A DNA stretch of 18,405 nt from Sandaracinaceae bacterium (lineage in GTDB: Bacteria > Myxococcota_A > Polyangia > Polyangiales > JAFGIB01), in NCBI GenBank assembly GCA_017881145.1, contig JADGRG010000312.1, positions 1 through 18,405 of the forward strand, given 5' to 3'. Within the stretch, counting starts at the first letter, position 1. Every line of letters begins with the position of its first letter. Below, in pieces: positions 6,831-12,977 of this stretch. The notes beneath the pieces are model-generated. The model ran no database searches and was not told the origin of the DNA. It was given only the letters and a program-made list of their open reading frames with translations. Made by a program: the position numbers and the translations under genes.

Positions 6831-7880
6831 TCATAACGCCCGATCGGTGCGAACAAGCTCGATTCTTCGGTTGATAGCACGCCCCTGCGAAGTGCTGTTT
6901 GACTCTATGGGCCGTGTCTCACCATAACCCCGCGCCGTCAAGCGTGAGCGGTCGACTCCGTGTTCGCCGAAGTAGCGCAGAACGGCGTCTGCTTGCTCTT
7001 GCGAGAGCTTCAGGTTGTGCTCGTCGTTGCCTTGGCTATCGGTGTGACCAGCAATCTCCAGCTTGATTTGCCGCTGTTCCGTGAGAACTCGCACAACGAC
7101 ATCCAACGCTGGGAACGACACTGAACGGATGAGGGCCGTCCCACGCTGGAAGGCGATGGACGTTGCGAGCCGAAGCTCCCTTTCCGTGACGGTCACGCCG
7201 GGATAGTCCTTGCGCGGACAACCTTGGCTCTCGGCCACACCCGCTTCGTTGGGACAGTCGTCAGCAGGATCTTCGAAGCCGTCGTGATCGTTGTCAGGGT
7301 CGGGACAACCGTCGTTGTCCTCGAAGCCATCGAAGTCCTCGGGCTCGTTCGGACACTTGTCCGCTGCATCGGGGATCGTATCGCCATCGTTGTCGGGGTC
7401 GTTGCAGCCATCAGCATCGAGGTGCCCATCCCAGTCCTCACGCTCGTGCGGACAGCGGTCCTTCGCGTCGGGAATGCCATCGCCATCGCTGTCTTTGGCA
7501 TCCGAGCGCGCGATCTCCGGCGCAGCTACGGCGGCCTGCTTGCAGCGCGCCGCTGGGCTCAGGATCCGCGCAGCCTTGGCGTTCGACTCGGCCACGATCA
7601 CGTGTTCCTCGGCGCGCTCGGGATCGCCTTGGCCGAGCTCGATGCGCGCGAACACCAGGTTCGCTCGCGCCAGCGCCAGCTCTCGCGGCGCGCAGCGGTA
7701 TGCGCCCAGGCGCGTCACTTCCTCGATGGCCCACTGCACACCATCGAGGCGTGCTCGCGTCACGTGCTGCCCTGCGCATCCGGCGCACGCAAAAGCCGAG
7801 CAGAGCGCGAGGGCCAACGCCCTCTGGGTAGCGTTCGATCGCATGAGCGGGCGGACTAGGCTCGGCATGCGGCTCGTCAT
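6831..7880 (-). CDS. OmpA-family envelope protein with thrombospondin type 3 repeats
   Basis: This 349-aa protein has an N-terminal export signal (hydrophobic 20-35, with cysteines 32 and 35; the lipobox is imperfect). Residues about 46-108 are a helical DUF4398-like module. Residues 130-222 hold Asp-rich calcium-binding thrombospondin type 3 repeats (DSDGDGIPDAKDRCP, DNDGDTIPDAADKCP, DNDHDGFEDPADDCP). Residues about 235-345 are the OmpA-like peptidoglycan-binding domain (IAGHTDSQGNDEHN, RLTARGYGETRPI, GRAINRRIEL). It probably ties the outer membrane to peptidoglycan. The ATG at 7880 overlaps the previous stop by ATGA and has GAGGGGG upstream, which favours it over the internal Met13. The helical module matches the neighbouring small lipoprotein. 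Confidence 0.9.
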   Translation of the reverse strand: MTSRMPSLVRPLMRSNATQRALALALCSAFACAGCAGQHVTRARLDGVQWAIEEVTRLGAYRCAPRELALARANLVFARIELGQGDPERAEEHVIVAESNAKAARILSPAARCKQAAVAAPEIARSDAKDSDGDGIPDAKDRCPHEREDWDGHLDADGCNDPDNDGDTIPDAADKCPNEPEDFDGFEDNDGCPDPDNDHDGFEDPADDCPNEAGVAESQGCPRKDYPGVTVTERELRLATSIAFQRGTALIRSVSFPALDVVVRVLTEQRQIKLEIAGHTDSQGNDEHNLKLSQEQADAVLRYFGEHGVDRSRLTARGYGETRPIESNSTSQGRAINRRIELVRTDRAL

Positions 7881-8185
7881 CGCGCTACGCCCCCTCGACT
7901 GCCGAGCGCGAGGGCGCGCTTGGCGTAGGCTTCAGCGACGGAGGCCAGATCGATGGCGTCCTCGTAGGCTCCCTTCGAGGCTTCCTCGCGAGCCTTCGCA
8001 AGGTGCGCTTCCGCAAAGTAGATCTCGTAGGGAGCGTAGTAGATGGCGTTACCGCTGCGAGCTGCAGCCACCGCCCGGTCGGCCGCGTCGACTTCGAGGC
8101 TGTAGCTGATCGGGCCACAGGCGCAAAGTGGCACGAGCGACAAGAAAAAGAGCGCGCGGAGGCGATGTTCAGCGAACCGCGGCAT
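7877..8185 (-). CDS. Small lipoprotein with DUF4398-like helical module
   Basis: This 102-aa protein has a signal sequence (LRALFFLSLVPL) ending in L20-C21-A22-C23, where C23 is the likely lipidated residue. Residues about 33-95 form an Ala-rich amphipathic helical module. It aligns without gaps to residues about 46-108 of the OmpA protein encoded next, with 22 identities in 63 by hand count. The frame is open further upstream, but the ATG at 8185 gives the signal peptide, has AGGA about nine bases upstream and overlaps the preceding gene by 17 bp. The stop overlaps the OmpA start (ATGA). The function is unknown; a partner of the OmpA protein is likely. Confidence 0.82.
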   Translation of the reverse strand: MPRFAEHRLRALFFLSLVPLCACGPISYSLEVDAADRAVAAARSGNAIYYAPYEIYFAEAHLAKAREEASKGAYEDAIDLASVAEAYAKRALALGSRGGVAR

Positions 8186-8714
8186 GCCGGATCCTGTAGA
8201 CGAGGAAGGCGGTGCCGGCCGCCAGCACCACACCCATGCTGACGGTGCCCTGCAGCAGCGTGCCTCCGTAGCTGGTGAGCCCGAAGCCACCACGGTATTG
8301 CCCGTACGTGCCAACCATACGCAACCGCTCCGGACAGACCAGCACGACCGAGACCGCCCCCAGCACCGTGAGCGCGAGTAGAGCGTGGGCGATGGCGCTG
8401 CGTTGCGTGCGGACCAGGCTCGCGCCGATCATGAAGCCAAGCACGCCGAGCAACGCCTCCAGCACGAAACCCAGGAGCGCCAGTGCCGACGGCACACGCC
8501 GCACGTCCACGAGGTAGAGCATGAACCAGTCCCCGTGGAAGACGTAGAAGTAGACGGAGATAGGCACGACCAAGAGGCCGAGAAACGCCAAGAGCACGCC
8601 GAAGCTACCGCTGAGCAGCGCGTGTCGCGGGCTCAGGCGCAGCTCATGCGCGCCCGTGAGTGCGGCAGCGACACCCATCCCAAACCCAAAGAGCAAGAAC
8701 GACGTGAACGGCAA
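8169..8714 (-). CDS. Integral membrane protein with about five transmembrane helices
   Basis: This 181-aa protein has hydrophobic segments near residues 4-21, 32-58, 76-100, 107-127 and 150-173, so it should sit in the inner membrane. I do not recognise a family and see no catalytic motif. The conserved-looking loop YGQYRGGFGLTSYGG (137-151) is the most distinctive part. The start is TTG at 8714, with GAGGGA upstream in the 51-bp gap after the large cytochrome-like lipoprotein gene. It overlaps the following small lipoprotein gene by 17 bp, so the two are probably translated together. Confidence 0.75.
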   Translation of the reverse strand: MPFTSFLLFGFGMGVAAALTGAHELRLSPRHALLSGSFGVLLAFLGLLVVPISVYFYVFHGDWFMLYLVDVRRVPSALALLGFVLEALLGVLGFMIGASLVRTQRSAIAHALLALTVLGAVSVVLVCPERLRMVGTYGQYRGGFGLTSYGGTLLQGTVSMGVVLAAGTAFLVYRIRHAAVR

Positions 8715-8765
8715 GGGGTCCCTCGAGGCGCGATGCTAGCGCGTCGGCAGCAATGCAGAGCGGTC

Positions 8766-11700
8766 TTATCGCAATTCGAGCAGATCGTCATCGGCCAGCG
8801 TCTTCGAAGCGGTGGTCAGCACGTCGACTGACACCACCACGTCGAGCTCCCGACCAGAGATGGACCCGTGGCAACCCCCGCAAACGCCGTTGAAGAGCCG
8901 GCGCGGGATCGACATCCGCACGCGCTCGCCAGGGTAGAATTGGAGCTCCTCGCGCTGCCGCACCGGCCCGGTGAAAGGGCCGCCCTCGCCGAACATGAGC
9001 GGCTTGCCGGCTGCATCGGCGGCCTCGACCGAGAACGGCATACCACCCGGCATGCGCACGCGCAGTGAGCCGTCGCTCTTGAGCGGAGCCGTGCCCATGG
9101 ACCGCAGCTCCTGATAGAATTCGCCGAACTTGTCGGTGATCACGCCCTGCGGCAGGTCGGCAAACGTATGGGCGTCACTGGAGGGCGGACGCGACTCGTA
9201 GACCGTGACGTTCTGGAAGGCGAAGGGGATGGGCCGACCGACCCTGGTGTTCGAGAAGAGCAAGGTCGCGAGCATCTGCAGGTCGATGAACTTGACCACC
9301 GCGTCTTCTTGTCCGGGCTCGACGTGGGTGCTACCCGCGGCTTCGTCGATGCGTGACGTGAACACGCTGCGTCGCAAGCGCGCCCAGAGCGCGACCGGCT
9401 CCACCGCTATGCGCGCGGAGTCCTGCCAGAGCACACGCGGCGTGCTGCCGAGCGCGGTCGAAAGCTCGCACAGACCGTAGTGGCGCGTGCCCTGCTTGAG
9501 ATCACCGGCGTTGAGATCGCAAGCCGCCAGCACCCGACCGCTCGGCAGCGGTGCGGGTGAACGGAATACGCCCGTGCTGCCACCGAAAGCACCGGGCACC
9601 GGCGTGGTGAGCGCGTGGAAGAACGCACGGTCGGCGGGGTCACGATCGCTCTGGTCGGGGCCGATGCTGCGGTTGATGACCACGATGGTTCCGCCGCCAT
9701 CAACGGCATCGAGCGGCGCCGCGACCAGCATGAGATTGCGGTTTGGCAGCTCCGAAACCTCGGTCGCAGATTCGAAGCCCGCGCTCGGCCGCTGCCCAAA
9801 GAGCGGATGGTAGTCACCGCCATCCAGGTTGATGCGTCGCGCCGCGAACTGATGGAAGTCGAGCGCGCGCTTCTCCGTGGTCAAGATCACGCGACCATCC
9901 ATCATGAAGGCCGGCGAGAGCTCCTGGTTTAGAAGGTAGGTGAGCTGTCGAACCTCGCCGGGCGCGCTTGGGTCGTAAACGTAGAGATTGGCGTTGGCGG
10001 CGAGCGAGGCGGGCGTGCGGGTCGGGCCTCGATAGTCGGTGCCGCCGTTCAGATTGCCACGCGTCGAAGCAAAGACCATGCGGCTGTCCGGCGCGTAGGT
10101 TGGATCGAAGTCGTGGATCAGGATGCCTTTGTCCTGCGTCGCCGAAGCGGCTAGCCCGGTGATTGGTCCGCAGCCGCTGGCATCCGCGTTCATCTCGTAG
10201 ATCTGGAAGGGCTCTGCCTCCGCTTGCCGGACCGCGAAGGCGATGTGCTTGGCGTCCCACGACACCGCGGTGCCGCGAATGTCGAGCTGCGCGCCGAGCT
10301 GACAGCCGGCCAGGAGCGAGCGCGGCTGACCCAACTCGAGCTCACCTTGCGCGTTCTCGGTAGCATCGGCCCACATCAAGTCTGCGCCGGGCCGAAACGT
10401 CTCGAAGTCGGCGATGCCGCCCACACCTTCCGGCCGCGTCACGAAGACCACGCCTTTAGGCGTCGCGCTCGCCGGCAACTCGCCGCGCTCGATCGCAAGC
10501 CGACGTTCGAGTGCGTGCCAGTGTGCGAGCACGCAATACGCGGGGATCTTGTTCAGGTCGCCGTGCTCGACATCGACGCTGTCGCACTTCGTGGGATTGG
10601 CTTGGGTCGCCACCTTGGCACAGCCACCGAAGTCCTCGAAGAGCGCGCCACCGCGGTGCTGCACACCGCCGCCATCCAGCGTTGGAGGACAGAGGTTCTT
10701 CGCGATCAACCGGCTCTGATTGGGATCTTCGGAATCGAGCGCCAGCATGAGTCGCGACATGTCGTAGTTGCGACGAATGGCGACTGATGAGAACGCGCCG
10801 ACCGACCCGCCACGCAGACGCAGGTCGTGGAACATCGCCGGCGAGTGGCAGTTGAGGAACATGCAGCCTTTGCGCACCAAGACCGGCTCGACGCGGTTTG
10901 CGAAGAAGCGCAGCCCTTCGTCGGCATCGCCGAAGCGGAGCACCTCAGGAGAGCGCTGCACCAGATCCTGCGCCCAGGAAAGCATGGTGCGGTAGTCGGG
11001 GTCGTCGATGCTGGCGATGACAGCGCCGCCTTCGTGGTAGACGCCGCCAGCGGACTGCGCGAGCGGACGGCGCAGCAACTCGGAGGAGGCTGCGACCTCG
11101 TCCAGGTGGCGCACCGTGAGCTCGTAGTTCCAGCGGCGCTCCTGATCGCTGCTGCCACAGGTCAGGTAGAGATCAGCCTGTGGCGTTCCGTGACAGACCG
11201 AGCTGGCGCAGCGCTTGGATAGAATCGGCTGCACCTCCCTGACGAAGCGTTCATACGACGCCGGATCGATGGGCGGTGAGGTGATGTCGATGCCCGGCCA
11301 GACGTCGATGGCGTGCGAGCAGGAGCCGTCGGAGGTGTGCAGCGCGCTGGTTGGGACGCCGCTGCGAAGATAGCCACCGTCGATCCACTGCTTGAGCGTC
11401 GCGTAGTTGCTCGAGCCCTGCGCCACCGCGCCGTCGCCACCGCCGTGCCGCACGTCGGTGGTGACGGTCACGCGCCGCGTCTCCGGATGCGCCGGATCGG
11501 GCGGGTCGATGGTGCGGACGTCGATCTGCACCGGTGTGCCGGCCTTGAGCAGGAGCACGCCGACCGGATACGGCCCGTACGCATGCAGCACGTCGGACCT
11601 GCGCAAGAGCGAGTCGTAGGAAGTCAGGTCCAAGTTGCCGAGCGCGAAACCATGCCCGTTGTCGACGTGACAGCCGGTGGTCTGCCGCTGACAGCCGACG

Positions 11701-11849
11701 TCCAAGATCGGCGCGATCCGAGCTTCGTAGAACGAAAACGGTGCCGCGTTTTGCTGCTGGCAACCTGCAAGCCCAAGCAAGAGCAGCAACGCGCCGAGCC
11801 AGAGCGAGCCGTGCTGCGAGTCGATGCGCCGGTCGGCCGTGTTCTTCAT
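8766..11849 (-). CDS. HzsA-related multiheme lipoprotein with three N-terminal cytochrome-like modules and a beta-propeller
   Basis: From the ATG at 11849 the protein has 1027 aa. The signal peptide ends in L27-A-G-C30, a good lipobox. The frame also allows GTG at 11879, which would put ten residues before the signal. Three divergent repeats of 'F/Y...I.PIL...C' lead to possible heme sites: C53/C60-H61 (CX6CH), C214/C219-H220 (CX4CH) and C329/C334-H335 (CX4CH). They resemble planctomycete-type PSCyt1 domains with widened Cys spacing. Residues about 465-830 contain TolB/PD40-like propeller segments (FDPTYAPDSRMVFASTRGN). The C-terminal part (DGSLRVRMPGGMPFSVE, then PGERVRM, then C990-GG-C993-H994) follows the heme-bearing middle domain of hydrazine synthase alpha relatives. 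It is predicted to be an envelope electron-transfer or redox enzyme. The substrate is unknown. Confidence 0.78.
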   Translation of the reverse strand: MKNTADRRIDSQHGSLWLGALLLLLGLAGCQQQNAAPFSFYEARIAPILDVGCQRQTTGCHVDNGHGFALGNLDLTSYDSLLRRSDVLHAYGPYPVGVLLLKAGTPVQIDVRTIDPPDPAHPETRRVTVTTDVRHGGGDGAVAQGSSNYATLKQWIDGGYLRSGVPTSALHTSDGSCSHAIDVWPGIDITSPPIDPASYERFVREVQPILSKRCASSVCHGTPQADLYLTCGSSDQERRWNYELTVRHLDEVAASSELLRRPLAQSAGGVYHEGGAVIASIDDPDYRTMLSWAQDLVQRSPEVLRFGDADEGLRFFANRVEPVLVRKGCMFLNCHSPAMFHDLRLRGGSVGAFSSVAIRRNYDMSRLMLALDSEDPNQSRLIAKNLCPPTLDGGGVQHRGGALFEDFGGCAKVATQANPTKCDSVDVEHGDLNKIPAYCVLAHWHALERRLAIERGELPASATPKGVVFVTRPEGVGGIADFETFRPGADLMWADATENAQGELELGQPRSLLAGCQLGAQLDIRGTAVSWDAKHIAFAVRQAEAEPFQIYEMNADASGCGPITGLAASATQDKGILIHDFDPTYAPDSRMVFASTRGNLNGGTDYRGPTRTPASLAANANLYVYDPSAPGEVRQLTYLLNQELSPAFMMDGRVILTTEKRALDFHQFAARRINLDGGDYHPLFGQRPSAGFESATEVSELPNRNLMLVAAPLDAVDGGGTIVVINRSIGPDQSDRDPADRAFFHALTTPVPGAFGGSTGVFRSPAPLPSGRVLAACDLNAGDLKQGTRHYGLCELSTALGSTPRVLWQDSARIAVEPVALWARLRRSVFTSRIDEAAGSTHVEPGQEDAVVKFIDLQMLATLLFSNTRVGRPIPFAFQNVTVYESRPPSSDAHTFADLPQGVITDKFGEFYQELRSMGTAPLKSDGSLRVRMPGGMPFSVEAADAAGKPLMFGEGGPFTGPVRQREELQFYPGERVRMSIPRRLFNGVCGGCHGSISGRELDVVVSVDVLTTASKTLADDDLLELR

Positions 11850-11933
11850 ATCACGAAGTCTACCCGTGGAATGAGGCACGTTGAACCCACCTGTGTACCA
11901 ACACCCCGATCAGCACCCAAGAGAGCCCAACTC

Positions 11934-12057
11934 AAGAGCTGTCGAAAAATGGCTCATAGCGGCTTGCGTCCTGTGAAAAGATCCTCGAAATACGCGAGTA
12001 TTCCTGCGGTTTCTTCTGCGGGCGCGCTCGCTCTGCGCCGATTTTTCGACAGCTCTT
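11934..12057. repeat. Palindromic dispersed element, family A, copy 2
   Basis: This 124-bp imperfect palindrome has a perfect 17-bp terminal inverted repeat (aagagctgtcgaaaaat, 11934-11950, against 12041-12057) and the centre AATAC-gcga-GTATT. The 116-bp core aligns without gaps to the copy at 3664-3779 with 10 differences. Its last base is part of the TGA stop of the HEAT-repeat gene on the minus strand. It therefore sits at the 3' end of the HzsA-like/HEAT transcript and before the second HzsA-related gene. It could act as a terminator, an mRNA-stabilising hairpin or a mobile repeat. Confidence 0.87.
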
Positions 12058-12977
12058 CAGTGCGGGTGCATCCGCGCCGCGATGTCGATCGCATCGAGCA
12101 CGCCGTCGCTCTTCTCAGTCTTGCGCGCCGCTTCGAGGGCCGAAGCGACGCCTTCTCCACCGAGCTGACCCAGCGCGAACGCTGCTGCCTGACGCACCGC
12201 CGGGCTCTGGTCCGTCATGAGCAGTCCGAAGAGCGGCTGCCGAGCGTCGGAGACGCCGAGCGCGCCGGACAGCTGGGCCGCCGCGCGCCGCACCTGCGTG
12301 TCATCGTCCGCCAGCCGGCCGATCAGCGCCGCGTCATTGCGGAAGAAATTCACCTTCAGCACCTGTTCGAGCGCCACCAAGCGCACGCCAGCGTCCGGAT
12401 CCGAGAGCGCTGCGGCCAACGCATCGTTGCCGCCCACCGCATCGAGGCGCCCGAGCGCGCGCACGGCAGACCGTCGCACTGAAACCTCCTGGTCGCTCTT
12501 TGCGGCCTGCGCGAGCGAGTCGAGGCCGTGCGGATCGAGGAACTCACCGAGCGCCTGCGCGGCCCGCTCACGCTGCACGGGATCGGGATCGCTCTGCACC
12601 ACGCTCTGCATGCGCACCATGACTGCGCCGAAGCCAAAGGAGCGCCGGCGCAGCCACCATGCAGCGATCTCGCGCACCTGTGCATCGCTGCTCGACAAGA
12701 GTTTGTCCGCAAGGAGTGGGATGCACTCGAAGCACTCCACGCGCTCGCCATGCTCGAGCATGGTGTAGAGCGCCGTGGGCGTCGCGCTCTTGATGGCGTT
12801 GACCAAGCGCTCCCGCGTCGGTGCCGCCGTGCCGGGCGAGAGCTCTCCGGCCACTTTGTCGTAGACGACGCCTGAAGCGGGAACCTGCGCCGCCGCCGTC
12901 AGCGGCAGCAACGTGACCAACGAGAGCCCCAGCCACAAGTGCGTCAGCAGGACCAGTCGTGCATGGAGCGGGTTCAT
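12057..12977 (-). CDS. Secreted HEAT-repeat protein
   Basis: This 306-aa protein starts with a signal peptide (hydrophobic to about residue 29, LPLTAAAQ). It then has about six HEAT-like helical repeats from residue about 95 to 300. The conserved cores read VREIAAWWLRRR, RERAAQALGEF, VRRSAVRALGRL, VRLVALEQVL, VRRAAAQLSGALG and VRQAAAFALGQLGG. HEAT arrays bind protein partners and are not enzymes by themselves. The frame is open far upstream, but the ATG at 12977 overlaps the stop of the HzsA-like gene (ATGA) and gives the signal peptide, so the longer version is a shadow. Coupling to the cytochrome-like gene suggests a dedicated periplasmic partner. Two cysteines near residues 80-83 (ECFEC) could form a disulfide or bind metal. 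Confidence 0.86.
   Translation of the reverse strand: MNPLHARLVLLTHLWLGLSLVTLLPLTAAAQVPASGVVYDKVAGELSPGTAAPTRERLVNAIKSATPTALYTMLEHGERVECFECIPLLADKLLSSSDAQVREIAAWWLRRRSFGFGAVMVRMQSVVQSDPDPVQRERAAQALGEFLDPHGLDSLAQAAKSDQEVSVRRSAVRALGRLDAVGGNDALAAALSDPDAGVRLVALEQVLKVNFFRNDAALIGRLADDDTQVRRAAAQLSGALGVSDARQPLFGLLMTDQSPAVRQAAAFALGQLGGEGVASALEAARKTEKSDGVLDAIDIAARMHPH

Noticed and set aside
8186..8314. N-terminal extension of the small lipoprotein frame
   Set aside because: The extra 43 residues are a shadow of the membrane protein gene and would place the signal sequence internally.
11313..12482. 389-codon open frame on the plus strand
   Set aside because: It crosses two real minus-strand genes and element A2. 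Its translation has no domain and the opposite strand explains the coding signal.
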